NCBI GenBank assembly: GCA_944385895.1
Contig: CALWYZ010000010.1
Location: forward strand, 30,603 to 94,602
DNA from: an uncultured Clostridia bacterium
Lineage (GTDB): Bacteria > Bacillota > Clostridia > Oscillospirales > QAKW01
DNA: 64,000 bases
Direction: 5' to 3'
The translations under genes were made by a program, and so were the position numbers. This document shows, in pieces, positions 50,206 to 60,194 of the stretch; the stretch's first letter is position 1; each line of letters begins with the position of its first letter. A model generated the notes under the pieces. The model saw only the letters and a program-made list of their open reading frames with translations. It was not told the DNA's origin and searched no databases.

Positions 50206-51415
50206 TGAAATAAACAGCGACAGCTCGGAATTGGATATTTATCAGTCTCAAGACGGTAATAACAGCAAGGCTGAGAGCATAAAATCAAAAATCAGGTTTA
50301 CGCGTTTTTTGCTTCTACTTGTTGCAGCAGTTTTTGCACTGATATTGCTGTTTGTAAACAGAGATAAGCTTAATTTAGATAATTTCCGCCGTCTTGCCGC
50401 AAAAATTGATATCGGCATAAGCTCAACTAACAGTACCGATAATACTGTTATCAATTATGATTATAATTCTGACAGTGTTGTTTCGGTTTATAAAGATGGT
50501 ATAGCGCGTGTCACTTCCGACAATTTGGTGATAATGGATAATGCCGGCACACAGTTTCAAAGCATTCAGACAGGCTTTAATAGTCCTGCTCTTGTAACTA
50601 CGGATAAGTATGTTATGGCATACGACAGAGGCGGCAGACATCTTATAGTAACAAATTCTTTTACAGTAGTATTTGATGTGACATTTGACGATAATATAAT
50701 ATCGGCGACAATGAATGATGACGGATACTTTGCGGTTATTACGGAAAGCGAGGCATATAAAAATAAGCTTGTTGTATACAATTCTTCGTTTAATGAGATA
50801 TATAAGCTCAACAGTATGTCAAGATATATTATTTCTGCGGATATTTCCAAGGATAATAAACATGTCGTTGTGTCATCTTACTATGTAAAAGATGACAGTG
50901 CAGTTGCACAGCTAAACTATTACAGTTTTACAGAAGAAGAAAGTCTATGGGATTTGGATTTTGATGATGAAATTGCAGTTTCTGTTATTTGTAATGACGA
51001 TGATACAGTCTCTGCTTTGTTTGAGTGGGGAATATGTGTTGTTGACTCTAAAGGAAATGAAAAATATAGATTTGAGTTTGAAAATAAGATATTACAGGAC
51101 TTTAAAATTCCTTCAAGTAAATATAATGCTGTCGCATTGAGCGACAGTCACAGCGGAAATTCGACCGTTACTGTATTTGAAAACAGCGGGAAAAAAGTTT
51201 CGGATATAGAAATTAACGCAACGGCTGTTTCGCTTGATATTATAGATGACAGAATAGCGGTATTGACTAGAGATAAAATTTATGTTTATTCTGTATCCGG
51301 CAATCTTATTTGTGAACGCGAAAATGCAAATGACGCTTATAGTGTATTGTTCACAGATAAAAATGCATTTTTAGTTGCAAGTGATTCGGATATAGTATAT
51401 AATTTAACTAATTAA
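50198..51415 (+). CDS. DUF5711 family membrane-anchored protein, 405 aa
   Basis: One membrane helix at residues 35-52 (FLLLLVAAVFALILLFVN) is followed by a large extracytoplasmic domain that reads as beta-propeller-like repeats (for example IISATMNDDGYFAVITES and HVVVSSYYVKDD). It fits the DUF5711 family of clostridial proteins. Function unknown. The gene overlaps truA by 8 bp, with GGAGGTGG as ribosome binding site, and is in the same operon as cvpA. Confidence 0.75.
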   Translation: MPNEINSDSSELDIYQSQDGNNSKAESIKSKIRFTRFLLLLVAAVFALILLFVNRDKLNLDNFRRLAAKIDIGISSTNSTDNTVINYDYNSDSVVSVYKDGIARVTSDNLVIMDNAGTQFQSIQTGFNSPALVTTDKYVMAYDRGGRHLIVTNSFTVVFDVTFDDNIISATMNDDGYFAVITESEAYKNKLVVYNSSFNEIYKLNSMSRYIISADISKDNKHVVVSSYYVKDDSAVAQLNYYSFTEEESLWDLDFDDEIAVSVICNDDDTVSALFEWGICVVDSKGNEKYRFEFENKILQDFKIPSSKYNAVALSDSHSGNSTVTVFENSGKKVSDIEINATAVSLDIIDDRIAVLTRDKIYVYSVSGNLICERENANDAYSVLFTDKNAFLVASDSDIVYNLTN

Positions 51416-51433
51416 ATTTTAGGAGAAAGCGTA

Positions 51434-52174
51434 ATGAGCATTTTAATTGATATTATTTTGATTGCAATTTTTATAGTGTCTGCTTATTTTGCATTGAAAA
51501 AAGGATTGATAGGCACGCTGTTCAGTCTTCTTGGAACCGTTGTGGCAATTGTTCTAGCAGTTATGCTCAGCAGCCCTGTTTCGGGATTTATTGATAATGA
51601 ATTTGTAAATCCGTCGGTAAAGCAATACATAATGGAGGCAGTGGATTCCAGTTCTGTCGGAAAATCATACGAAGAAGCTTTGAACAGTATTGATGTTGCC
51701 TCGCAAATTGAAAAAATGCCTACTGAACTCAAATCTGTTTTGGAACTTGCAGGTATTGATACTAACGACATAATTTCGGCAGCAAATTCAATTACAGATA
51801 ACAGTAACAGCGCAAAAGATGAGCTTATTAACAGAATAGCGGCTCCTATTAGTGGCACAATAAGTAGAGTTATTGCCCTTATAGTGCTGTTCATTATTTT
51901 AAGTATCGGTTTGTGGGTTGTTGCCAAACTTCTAACTGCTGTTTTCAATGCTCTCCCGCTGGCAGGTACAGTCAATAAAGTAGGAGGACTGATTTTCGGG
52001 ATTTTGAGAGGCTTCATAATTGTTTTTGCTGTATCCGTGCTTTTTTCTGCGGTCTCAAAAAGTGTAGACCCTGACAGTAACAGTTTCTTCTCTAAGAAAA
52101 CAATTGATTCAACAATTGTATTGAATACTGTTTTGGATATGAACCCTATTAACTATATTTTGGATATAAAATAA
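51434..52174 (+). CDS. cvpA: CvpA family membrane protein, 246 aa
   Basis: Small membrane protein. Three or four hydrophobic helices: [20 protein letters not shown] at the start, [19 protein letters not shown] and a pair near residues 145-205 ([39 protein letters not shown]). The pattern fits CvpA/colicin V production family. In Firmicutes this family is linked to envelope processes; here the role is unknown. Between is an acidic loop of about 90 residues. Confidence 0.88.
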   Translation: MSILIDIILIAIFIVSAYFALKKGLIGTLFSLLGTVVAIVLAVMLSSPVSGFIDNEFVNPSVKQYIMEAVDSSSVGKSYEEALNSIDVASQIEKMPTELKSVLELAGIDTNDIISAANSITDNSNSAKDELINRIAAPISGTISRVIALIVLFIILSIGLWVVAKLLTAVFNALPLAGTVNKVGGLIFGILRGFIIVFAVSVLFSAVSKSVDPDSNSFFSKKTIDSTIVLNTVLDMNPINYILDIK

Positions 52175-52185
52175 CGGAGAGTATA

Positions 52186-52752
52186 ATGAATTTACCTAAT
52201 TTGCTTACAATAGTAAGATTCTTTTTGGTGCCGATTTTCATACTTGTCTATACAGGCGGGGATGTTGCTGCTACCAGAATATCTGCAGCGTTGATATTTT
52301 TTATTGCCTCTGCAACTGATGTACTTGACGGATATATAGCTCGTAAGTATAATTTAGTTACGGATTTTGGAAAGCTTGCCGATCCGGTGGCGGATAAGCT
52401 CATGCAGCTGTCTGCAATTGGTTGCCTTGCAATCAACAACAGAATTTCTATGTGGATTCTTGTATTATTTATTTTTAAAGAAATAATCATGATACTCGGC
52501 GGAATAAATCTGTTGAAAGATAAATTCGTGGTTCAATCAAAATGGTCCGGGAAAATTGCCACTGTTATTTTATTTATTTGTGTAATGGTGATCCTTGCAA
52601 CGGATGAAGCCGCATTTCCCAAATATTATGCAACAATTTTGATGTGCTGTAGTATTATAGCGACAATAATCGCATTCTTTGATTATGCTCAGATGTATAT
52701 TAAAATCAAAGAAAACATGTCTAAGTCACAAGTGAATAAGGAGAAAAAATAA
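52186..52752 (+). CDS. pgsA: CDP-diacylglycerol-glycerol-3-phosphate 3-phosphatidyltransferase, 188 aa
   Basis: Makes phosphatidylglycerol phosphate, the first committed step to phosphatidylglycerol. The CDP-alcohol phosphatidyltransferase motif D-G-x2-A-R-x8-G-x3-D-x3-D is exactly present in [20 protein letters not shown] followed by ADPVADK. About five helices. Its stop overlaps the clp gene start by one base. Confidence 0.95.
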   Translation: MNLPNLLTIVRFFLVPIFILVYTGGDVAATRISAALIFFIASATDVLDGYIARKYNLVTDFGKLADPVADKLMQLSAIGCLAINNRISMWILVLFIFKEIIMILGGINLLKDKFVVQSKWSGKIATVILFICVMVILATDEAAFPKYYATILMCCSIIATIIAFFDYAQMYIKIKENMSKSQVNKEKK

Positions 52753-55034
52753 TGCTTTGTGCAAGATGCAATAAACGTATGGCGGTAGTGTTTGTCTCAA
52801 AATACGAGGATAACAAGGCCGTTAACGAGGGATATTGCCTTAAGTGTGCAAAAGAACTCGGAATACACCAGGTAGATCAGATTATTAAAAATATGGGAAT
52901 TTCTGATGAGGATATTGATACAATGACTGATGAATTTGATTCAATGATGGATCAGATGGGAATATCCCCTGATGAGATGGACTCACAAACCGCTCCGTCA
53001 TTTCCACCGTTTCTCGGTAATTTTATAAATGGCGTGTCGTCTCAAAACCAACCTGAAACAGAGCGTACAGATGAAAAGAAAAATGACAAAACCGATGCTA
53101 AAAAACAAAAAAGATCGGATAAAAAAAGAAAATATCTTGATCAATACGGCGTCAATCTTACGAGCAATGCCCGTGACGGCAAGCTTGATCCCGTGATCGG
53201 CAGAACCGTTGAACTAACAAGACTTATACGTATTCTGAACAGACGAACAAAAAACAATCCTGTTTTAATAGGCGAGCCGGGTGTCGGTAAAACTGCTATT
53301 GCAGAAGCGCTTGCTCAAAAAATTGCTGACGAGCAGGTGCCTGCAAAACTTTTGGATAAGGAGGTTTATCTCCTTGATCTGACAGCTCTTGTTGCAGGAA
53401 CACAGTTTCGCGGTCAATTTGAGGCTAGAATTAAGGGTCTCATATCCGAGGTCGTAGCACTTGGCAATATTATTCTTGTTATAGATGAAATACACAATCT
53501 TGTCGGTACCGGTGACAGTGAGGGTACAATGAATGCCGCAAACATTTTAAAGCCTGCCTTGTCGAGAGGAGAAATACAGGTTATCGGTGCTACCACTCTT
53601 TCTGAATACAGAAAATATATTGAAAAAGATGCCGCTTTGGAACGCAGATTTCAACCTATTATGGTTGACGAACCGACAATTAATGAGACAATTGAAATTC
53701 TTAAGGGTATTCGTCCAAAATACGAGCAGTATCATAATGTTAAAATTTCTGACGGACTTTTAGCACAGGCGGCACTGATGTCAGAACGCTATATTACTGA
53801 CAGATTTTTGCCGGATAAGGCAATAGATCTAATTGATGAGGCGTGCAGCGGCGCCGCACTTGAAAATGTCGCTCAGAATATGATGTTTAAATATAACCGT
53901 GAGCTCGATAAAATTAAACAGCAGCTTGATGATTTGACAGGCGCTGAGCAAAACGAGGAGACATTCAAAAAAATTGCTGAACTTAAAGCTGCGGAATGTG
54001 TCGCCGAAAATAAGCTTGCGGAATACGCATCTTCCGATACCACAACAGAGCTTACATTCGGACATTTAGCATATGTTTTGGAATTATGGACCGGTATTCC
54101 CGCGGCAAAAATTCAGGAGCAGGAATATGAAAAACTCACAAAACTTGCTGACAATCTGAAAAAACGGATAATAGGACAGGATAAAGCAGTTGATGCGGTA
54201 GCGGCAGCAATAAAACGCAGACGCGTTGGAATAGGTCTTAACAGGAGCCCGGTATCGTTTATTTTTACAGGACCTACGGGTGTCGGTAAAACAGAACTTG
54301 TACGACGTCTGTCTATGGAGTTGTTTGACAGCGTGGAAACACTTATTCGTATTGATATGAGTGAGTATATGGAAAAACACAGTGTATCCAAGCTTATCGG
54401 TGCACCTCCTGGATATGTGGGCTACGACGATGCCGGACAGCTAACAGAAAAGATACGCAGAAAGCCGTACAGTGTTATTCTGTTTGATGAAATTGAAAAA
54501 GCACATCCGGATGTCCTCAATATAATGCTTCAAATCTTGGATGACGGTAAACTTACCGACGCACAGGGACGGACAGTGAATTTTGAAAATACAGTTATTA
54601 TTATGACTACAAATGCCACTGCCGGAACTATGAATACAACTGGATTTAACCGTACACAGGAACAACTTGAATCGGAAAAGGCAGTTAAAGCGCTGCTAAC
54701 GTTTCTCAGACCTGAATTTATTAACCGCATCGATGAGATAATTACTTTTTCACCTCTGGAAGGCGATACTGTTAAAAAAATTGCCGCTATTATGCTTGAT
54801 GATCTTAAAGATAATTTAAAAATTCGTGATATTGAATTTATATACGATGAAAAAACACTTCAATATGTATCAAGCAACGGCTTCGATAAAAAATTCGGTG
54901 CACGTTCACTAAAACGTTTTATACAAAAACAGGTTGAGGATAAAATAGCTCAAATTATTGTGGAAAACTATAAGTCGGAAATCAAAACAATATACTGTAC
55001 AGCAAATGAAAACGGTATTTTGCTGACATATTAA
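52752..55034 (+). CDS. ClpE-like AAA+ ATPase (Clp family), 760 aa
   Basis: A two-ring Hsp100 unfoldase. The N-terminus is a zinc finger: CARC ... CLKC (CxxC pairs about 22 apart), as in ClpE rather than ClpC. An acidic linker is followed by D1 (Walker [17 protein letters not shown]; Walker [11 protein letters not shown]), a short coiled-coil and D2 ([27 protein letters not shown]). Near residue 634 an xGF sequence (NTTGFNRTQ) sits where ClpP-binding loops are found, so it may work with ClpP. There is no classical Clp N domain. It is preceded without gap by pgsA. Confidence 0.9.
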   Translation: MLCARCNKRMAVVFVSKYEDNKAVNEGYCLKCAKELGIHQVDQIIKNMGISDEDIDTMTDEFDSMMDQMGISPDEMDSQTAPSFPPFLGNFINGVSSQNQPETERTDEKKNDKTDAKKQKRSDKKRKYLDQYGVNLTSNARDGKLDPVIGRTVELTRLIRILNRRTKNNPVLIGEPGVGKTAIAEALAQKIADEQVPAKLLDKEVYLLDLTALVAGTQFRGQFEARIKGLISEVVALGNIILVIDEIHNLVGTGDSEGTMNAANILKPALSRGEIQVIGATTLSEYRKYIEKDAALERRFQPIMVDEPTINETIEILKGIRPKYEQYHNVKISDGLLAQAALMSERYITDRFLPDKAIDLIDEACSGAALENVAQNMMFKYNRELDKIKQQLDDLTGAEQNEETFKKIAELKAAECVAENKLAEYASSDTTTELTFGHLAYVLELWTGIPAAKIQEQEYEKLTKLADNLKKRIIGQDKAVDAVAAAIKRRRVGIGLNRSPVSFIFTGPTGVGKTELVRRLSMELFDSVETLIRIDMSEYMEKHSVSKLIGAPPGYVGYDDAGQLTEKIRRKPYSVILFDEIEKAHPDVLNIMLQILDDGKLTDAQGRTVNFENTVIIMTTNATAGTMNTTGFNRTQEQLESEKAVKALLTFLRPEFINRIDEIITFSPLEGDTVKKIAAIMLDDLKDNLKIRDIEFIYDEKTLQYVSSNGFDKKFGARSLKRFIQKQVEDKIAQIIVENYKSEIKTIYCTANENGILLTY

Positions 55035-55096
55035 TTAAAAATAAAAATATTTTCTGACTTAAGGGGGAGTATTAAATTAAAACCGAAAAATTTGCC

Positions 55097-56416
55097 ATGA
55101 CAAGGGCTCAGATGATTATACTGGGGTTTTTTGTTATCATATTGACAGGAACGCTGCTTCTTATGCTGCCGTTTTCTACCAGAGACGGACAGAGCACAAG
55201 TCTTATAAACGCTCTTTTTACTGCCACCTCGGCAACTTGCGTTACGGGACTTGTTACATACGATACATTTTTGCATTGGACTGTTTTCGGACAATTAGTA
55301 ATTTTGTTAATGATACAGATCGGCGGTTTGGGATTTGTAACATTCAGTGTTTACGGAATGATGCTTTTCAGAAAGAAAATAGGACTGAAAAGCAGAGAGC
55401 TTATTCATGACAGCTTAAACTCCATGCATGTAGGCGGCGGTGTCAGACTTGTAAAGAGGATAATTTCCGGAGCTTTATTGTTTGAGGGGCTTGGAGCTGT
55501 AATTCTGTCAATTCGGTTTATTCCGGAAATGGGTTTTTTAAAAGGCGTTTATTTTGGAATTTTCCATTCTGTATCTGCTTTCTGCAATGCCGGATTTGAT
55601 ATTATGGGTGAACAGGGAAGCTTTACGTCATTTTGTAATTATGCAGGAGATATAACAATAAATCTGGTAATAATGTCTTTGATAATTATAGGCGGTATAG
55701 GTTTTATAGTTTGGGGCGATATATATAAACACAAATGGCATGTAAGGCGTTATATGCTGCACACAAAAATAGTGCTTGTTACAACTTTTGTGCTTATAGT
55801 CGGCGGGACCTTGTTCTTTTTGATATCTGAACGCAACGGTGTCATTGCTGAAATGAGTATAAAAGATAAACTGCTGGCATCAGCGTTTTCGGCTGTTACG
55901 CCCAGAACTGCAGGCTTTAATACCGTCGATACGGCATCGCTTTCAGCTGCAGGAAAAATATTTACCATGATGCTTATGTTCATAGGCGGAAGTCCCGGCT
56001 CAACTGCAGGCGGTATAAAAACAACAACATTTGCCGCAATAGTATTTTTTATAGTGGCTTATATTAAAAAACAAAAAGGCTGTAATGTTTTTAACAGAAG
56101 AATTGATGACGACCTTATAAAAAAGGCAAGCACGGTGTTTTTTATAAATATTTCATTGGTTTTGGGAGCTCTTTTGCTGATAACTTTAAACCAAAATATT
56201 AATCCTACAGATGCTGCATTTGAAATATTTTCGGCAATAGGTACTGTTGGTATGTCTACGGGTATTACCAGAGAGCTTACGGTTTTATCCAAATTGGTTG
56301 TAATTTTTCTTATGTTTTGCGGTAGAGTGGGAAGTTTGTCGTTTGCAGTATCATTCTTGGAAAAAAGAAAACCGCTGGATATGAAATATCCCGCTGAAGA
56401 TATTTTAATTGGTTAA
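55097..56416 (+). CDS. ktrB: K+ uptake channel subunit KtrB/TrkH-like, 439 aa
   Basis: Membrane K+ channel-transporter with four membrane-pore-membrane repeats. Filter-like Gly sequences are visible: TATSATCVTGLV, SAFCNAGFDIMG, GSPGSTAGGIKTTT and SAIGTVGMSTGI. The usual start is ATG 55097, but the strong ribosome binding site AAGGGGGAG (55061-55069) has no ATG, GTG or TTG at the right distance; an in-frame ATT at 55076 does. Homologs often have about seven residues more, so a non-AUG start is possible. The TrkA gene follows 12 bp later. Confidence 0.92.
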   Translation: MTRAQMIILGFFVIILTGTLLLMLPFSTRDGQSTSLINALFTATSATCVTGLVTYDTFLHWTVFGQLVILLMIQIGGLGFVTFSVYGMMLFRKKIGLKSRELIHDSLNSMHVGGGVRLVKRIISGALLFEGLGAVILSIRFIPEMGFLKGVYFGIFHSVSAFCNAGFDIMGEQGSFTSFCNYAGDITINLVIMSLIIIGGIGFIVWGDIYKHKWHVRRYMLHTKIVLVTTFVLIVGGTLFFLISERNGVIAEMSIKDKLLASAFSAVTPRTAGFNTVDTASLSAAGKIFTMMLMFIGGSPGSTAGGIKTTTFAAIVFFIVAYIKKQKGCNVFNRRIDDDLIKKASTVFFINISLVLGALLLITLNQNINPTDAAFEIFSAIGTVGMSTGITRELTVLSKLVVIFLMFCGRVGSLSFAVSFLEKRKPLDMKYPAEDILIG

Positions 56417-56428
56417 AGGAGTAAATGT

Positions 56429-57085
56429 ATGAAATCCATTTTGATTATAGGTATGGGAAGGTTCGGTCACCATCTCTGTCAAAATCTGATAAAACAGAAT
56501 AATGATATCATGATCGTTGACAAAGTAGAATCCGCAGTAGAGGAAATGATGCCGTTTGTTACAAGCGCTTTGGTTGCCGACTGTACAAAAGAGGATGTTT
56601 TAAGCAATATCGGTGTGGCTGATTTCGATATATGTTTTGTATGTATCGGCGATGATTTTCAAAGCAACTTGGAAATAACCTGTTTGTTGAAAGAGCTTGG
56701 GGCTAAATACGTTGTCAGTCTGTCTGAACGTGTTATACATACAAAATTTCTTCTCAGAAACGGGGCTGATGACGTCATACATCCCGATAAGGATATTGCA
56801 GAGCGTGTTGCCATTAAATATAGTAATGATAATATCTTCGATTATATCGAGCTAAAAAATGATTATTCGATTTTTGAAATACTGCCTCTTAAGGATTGGG
56901 TCGGCAAAAGCTTGAAGGATTCTGATATCCGAGCCAAATATAATATTTCCATCATTGCTATCAAAGAAGACAGTGGAGATATCAATGTAACTCCTTATGC
57001 TGATTATATAATAAAACCAAATGACCATCTTATGGTTATCTCCAATAAAAAGAATATTGAAAGTATAGTCAGAAAATTAAAATAA
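56429..57085 (+). CDS. ktrA: K+ uptake regulatory protein KtrA/TrkA, 218 aa
   Basis: Cytosolic RCK gate of the channel. The NAD/ATP-binding Rossmann motif is IIGMGRFGHHLCQNL, followed by an RCK_N domain and, after about residue 135, an RCK_C domain. AAAGGAG precedes the ATG. It partners the gene upstream. The CIRCE-like palindrome immediately follows. Confidence 0.95.
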   Translation: MKSILIIGMGRFGHHLCQNLIKQNNDIMIVDKVESAVEEMMPFVTSALVADCTKEDVLSNIGVADFDICFVCIGDDFQSNLEITCLLKELGAKYVVSLSERVIHTKFLLRNGADDVIHPDKDIAERVAIKYSNDNIFDYIELKNDYSIFEILPLKDWVGKSLKDSDIRAKYNISIIAIKEDSGDINVTPYADYIIKPNDHLMVISNKKNIESIVRKLK

Positions 57086-57113
57086 ATTAGCACTCTGCAC
57101 CGCAGAGTGCTAA
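57058..57113 (+). promoter_or_regulatory. CIRCE operator and possible promoter upstream of hsp20
   Basis: TTAGCACTC (57087-57095), nine bases and GAGTGCTAA (57105-57113) match the full CIRCE consensus, the HrcA binding site. A possible promoter, TTGAAA at 57058-57063 and AAATAA after 17 bp, places CIRCE near the transcription start. The palindrome followed by TTTTT may also end the ktrA transcript. The hsp20 start is at 57263. Confidence 0.85.
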
Positions 57114-57163
57114 TTTTTACAATTTAATAACAATTTATAGCTTATATTTTAACAATTGGATCG

Positions 57164-57169
57164 TATAAT
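57164..57169 (+). promoter_or_regulatory. possible second -10 box for hsp20
   Basis: TATAAT with a weak -35 (CTTATA) 17 bp upstream, located 94 bp before the hsp20 start. Low confidence, because the upstream element is poor. Confidence 0.35.
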
Positions 57170-57262
57170 AATAATTGTCAAAGGGAAAAGGCAAAGACCT
57201 ATACCGGAGAGCAAAAAATATATAAACGGTAAAAGCCGCAAATAAAATTGGAGGTAATTATT

Positions 57263-57694
57263 ATGTTTGGACTTACACCTTATGAGCGCTACAATACGCT
57301 TGGAAATTATGACATTTTTAAGGAAATGGAGGATTTCGGGAAGAATTTTTGGCAGTACGGTAAAGCAGATTTTAAAACAGATATTATCGACAAAGGAAAA
57401 GAGTATGTTTTGGAAGCTGAGCTTCCGGGCTTCAAAAAAGAAGATATAAGTGTTGATGTTAAGGATGGTTATTTAACCATTTCAGCAACAAGAAATGAAG
57501 AAAAAGATGAAAAGAATGAAAAGGGAGAATACATCAGACGTGAACGCAGATATGGTTCTTTCTCAAGAAGCTTTGATATTTCGCAGATAGATCAGGCGGG
57601 CATTAGTGCTGGTTTTGAAAACGGTGTTTTAAAATTGGTACTTCCGAAAATAGATTCACACGAGAAAGAAATCAAAAAAATAGAAATTAAATAA
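57263..57694 (+). CDS. hsp20: Hsp20/alpha-crystallin family small heat shock protein, 143 aa
   Basis: ATP-independent holdase. The alpha-crystallin domain covers residues about 35-135: KTDIIDKGKEYVLEAELPGF, VKDGYLTISATR and the C-terminal GVLKLVLPK. The start is ATG 57263 with GGAGG 8 bp upstream. It stands alone behind a CIRCE element, which implies HrcA control of a heat-shock gene that is more often controlled by other means. Confidence 0.94.
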   Translation: MFGLTPYERYNTLGNYDIFKEMEDFGKNFWQYGKADFKTDIIDKGKEYVLEAELPGFKKEDISVDVKDGYLTISATRNEEKDEKNEKGEYIRRERRYGSFSRSFDISQIDQAGISAGFENGVLKLVLPKIDSHEKEIKKIEIK

Positions 57695-57727
57695 AAAAGA
57701 GCGGATTTTAAAATCCGCTCTTTTTTA
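57695..57727. terminator. bidirectional terminator
   Basis: AAAAAGAGCGGATTTT and AAAATCCGCTCTTTTTT form a nearly perfect stem between the convergent hsp20 and methyltransferase genes. Confidence 0.9.
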
Positions 57728-58844
57728 TTTTAAAATATTGATAAAAATTGCATTTAAGCCTTCCGTTATATAGTTTTCTTATTTTATCAGCTTTTTTCCC
57801 GTATAAGCTTTCAAAATCATCGACAGAAGATAAAATATATATTTGCCAGTTATCCAGTTTTGAAAATGCTTTGCCCATGTTTTTATACAGCTTTTCTACA
57901 GCTTTTCGGTCCAGCAGACGTTCACCGTACGGAGGGTTGCAGACTATAGTGCCGCGGCGTCCATGTGTGCTGATATCTATCATATCCATTTTAAATATTT
58001 TTAAATAATTTAATACACCTGCGCGTTTAGCGTTTGACTGAGTTAAGGCTACACAATTATTGTCAATATCAGATGCAAAAGCCTCAAATTTGCAATCGTT
58101 TTTGATTTTACTTTTAGCTTCCTGACGGGCCAAAGTCCATATATTTTTATCAATAAAGTCGAAATTCTCGGCCGCAAAATTTCGCATAAGCCCGGGTGCA
58201 GTATTACTCATGAGCATTGCCGCTTCAATAGCGATGGTTCCTGAACCGCAAAATGGATCCCACATAAGTACATCTTCACGCAGATGTGCTATTTTGACCA
58301 TTGCAGCCGCCAAGGTTTCACGAAGAGGCGCTGCATTTGAGTCAATCCTGTAGCCACGTTTGTGCAAAGGCATTCCGCTTGTCTCTATCATAATAGTTGC
58401 AATATCATGGTTTATAAAAAATTCAATTCTGTATATATTTTCGGTCTCTTGAAACCAGTCTGTATGGTATGAAAGCTTTAGTTTCTCAACTATTGCTTTT
58501 TTTATTATACTTTGACAGTCGGGTATTGATGTTAACTTAGATTTTAAAGAGCTTCCTGTGACCGGAAAACAGTCGTCTTTACCGATAAAACATTCAAAAG
58601 GCAGGTCCTTTGTACCATCAAAAAGCTCTGCAAAAGTTTCAGCTTTAAAACTGCCCAGCTTAATATACAGCCTTTGGGCATATCTTGAAAAAATATTAAA
58701 TCTTGCGATGGCATTCTCGTCTCCGCCGAAAGTTACTCTTCCGTCTGTAACCTCAATTTTTTTATAGCCCAATGTCATAATTTCGTCGGAAACAAATCTT
58801 TCCAATCCGAAAAGACAAGTGGCAACGTATTCATAATATCCCAT
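57708..58844 (-). CDS. THUMP-domain class I methyltransferase (RlmL/YpsC-like), 378 aa
   Basis: An N-terminal ferredoxin-like and THUMP domain (residues about 1-150, YEYVATCLFGLERFVSDEI) is joined to a methyltransferase domain: LMWDPFCGSGTIAIEAAML, the motif I, and VCNPPYGERL, the NPPY catalytic motif. The family modifies 23S rRNA guanine (RlmL-like) or tRNA. Its 3' end overlaps the terminator. It is followed on the same strand by the HD protein. Confidence 0.92.
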   Translation of the reverse strand: MGYYEYVATCLFGLERFVSDEIMTLGYKKIEVTDGRVTFGGDENAIARFNIFSRYAQRLYIKLGSFKAETFAELFDGTKDLPFECFIGKDDCFPVTGSSLKSKLTSIPDCQSIIKKAIVEKLKLSYHTDWFQETENIYRIEFFINHDIATIMIETSGMPLHKRGYRIDSNAAPLRETLAAAMVKIAHLREDVLMWDPFCGSGTIAIEAAMLMSNTAPGLMRNFAAENFDFIDKNIWTLARQEAKSKIKNDCKFEAFASDIDNNCVALTQSNAKRAGVLNYLKIFKMDMIDISTHGRRGTIVCNPPYGERLLDRKAVEKLYKNMGKAFSKLDNWQIYILSSVDDFESLYGKKADKIRKLYNGRLKCNFYQYFKIKKSGF

Positions 58845-58857
58845 AAAATCTCCAGTT

Positions 58858-60063
58858 TTAGTTTGTAAAGTATGATTGGTATTCTATTTTATATTTACTG
58901 TCAGGAAACAGCTGATCAAACAGATCTACAAAATAATCGTCTGTCATGCTCGCTATATAATCTGCAACGATAAAGTTAGGATTTTCAAGAGTGTAATCCT
59001 TAGTATCATAAAACATATTGTTGTTTAAAATATCGTGTATATGATGTCTGAAAATAAATGAGGATTGGTTATTTTCTTTTAAATCATGTAATAGCCTATA
59101 ATACATTTTTTCAAACATTGGACTTATTACATTCTCATAAACAGAGTTTATTTTTTCGTTTCTATAAATTAATTTGTAATTTTCTTCTTTAGCGGTTTTT
59201 AAATCATTATAAGCGTTTTTACTTAGCAGTATGTAATCTTTCCCATAGCTGTTTTCAATTATATCGACTATTAAATTGTTGATTATCTCGGCATTGCTGA
59301 CACCTGTTTGGCCATAGGAAAATTCCCAATTGTTTTCTATGATTTTTGCTGTTTTAGCATCCTGGCGGTCTTTACCCAAATATGCTATCATATCACTGAT
59401 TCTGACAACACAGCCTTCAAGTGTTGATGGAATAAGCTCGTCTATCGCGCGTTTTCCGACGGTATAACATTCATTATATTTCTTGTCGAATTCATCAAAG
59501 TTATCACAGGGCTTGGGGAAATACTCTTTCAGTTCAAACTCACCGTTATGACAAAGTATACCGTCAAGCGTCTGCAGTGTTAAGTTTCTGGCGTAAAGAG
59601 TGTCCAGCACACGTACGCTATGTACATTATGGTTAAAATAACAGTTTGTGTTAGCATACAAAAGATCACTTAGAAATCTTTCGCCCGCGTGTCCAAACGG
59701 CGTATGTCCTAAATCATGTCCAAGAGATATTGCTTCTATCAGATCAACGTTCAGTCCTAAAATGCTGCCAATATTTCTTGCAATTCGCGAAACCAACTGA
59801 ACATGCAAACCTCGCCTGGTGATATCATCATTATGGTACAGTGAAAACACTTGTGTTTTATCTGCGTATCGATTATAAACCGGCAAATGAATTATTTTTT
59901 CAATATCTCTTACAAAAACAGGTCGCCATAAATTGGCTTCGTCACGTTTGGGATTTCTTCTTATCGCATCGTCATCGTTAAATTTATACGGGTTTTGCCA
60001 ACTATGAGCGCGGTCATATTTGATTTTTTCCTGTATATCATTGCTGAGTTTGCGGTATGACAT
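58858..60063 (-). CDS. dgt: dGTPase-like HD-domain deoxynucleotide triphosphohydrolase, 401 aa
   Basis: Hydrolyses dNTPs to nucleoside and triphosphate. HD motif: SLGHDLGHTPFGHAGERFL, with the first His in the LVSRIARNIGSIL region and a later Asp. Family blocks RRGLHVQLVSRIARN and YADKTQVFSL are present. Whether dGTP is the substrate is not set. It lies 14 bp upstream of the methyltransferase gene. Confidence 0.9.
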   Translation of the reverse strand: MSYRKLSNDIQEKIKYDRAHSWQNPYKFNDDDAIRRNPKRDEANLWRPVFVRDIEKIIHLPVYNRYADKTQVFSLYHNDDITRRGLHVQLVSRIARNIGSILGLNVDLIEAISLGHDLGHTPFGHAGERFLSDLLYANTNCYFNHNVHSVRVLDTLYARNLTLQTLDGILCHNGEFELKEYFPKPCDNFDEFDKKYNECYTVGKRAIDELIPSTLEGCVVRISDMIAYLGKDRQDAKTAKIIENNWEFSYGQTGVSNAEIINNLIVDIIENSYGKDYILLSKNAYNDLKTAKEENYKLIYRNEKINSVYENVISPMFEKMYYRLLHDLKENNQSSFIFRHHIHDILNNNMFYDTKDYTLENPNFIVADYIASMTDDYFVDLFDQLFPDSKYKIEYQSYFTN

Positions 60064-60156
60064 TTAATTCACCTCGCTGAATATTATATTCTAACTTGAA
60101 TATAAAATCAATGTTAAATTGCGGCTAAACGATAAGTAGTTAAATTACAGATTAAA

Positions 60157-60186
60157 ACCGGTCAAAAGCTTATACTTTTGACCGGT
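60157..60186 (-). terminator. terminator of the GldA/F/G-like operon
   Basis: ACCGGTCAAAAG and CTTTTGACCGGT form a perfect 12-bp stem with a 6-base loop, followed by T-rich sequence on the minus strand. Confidence 0.85.
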
Positions 60187-60194
60187 AAATATTT

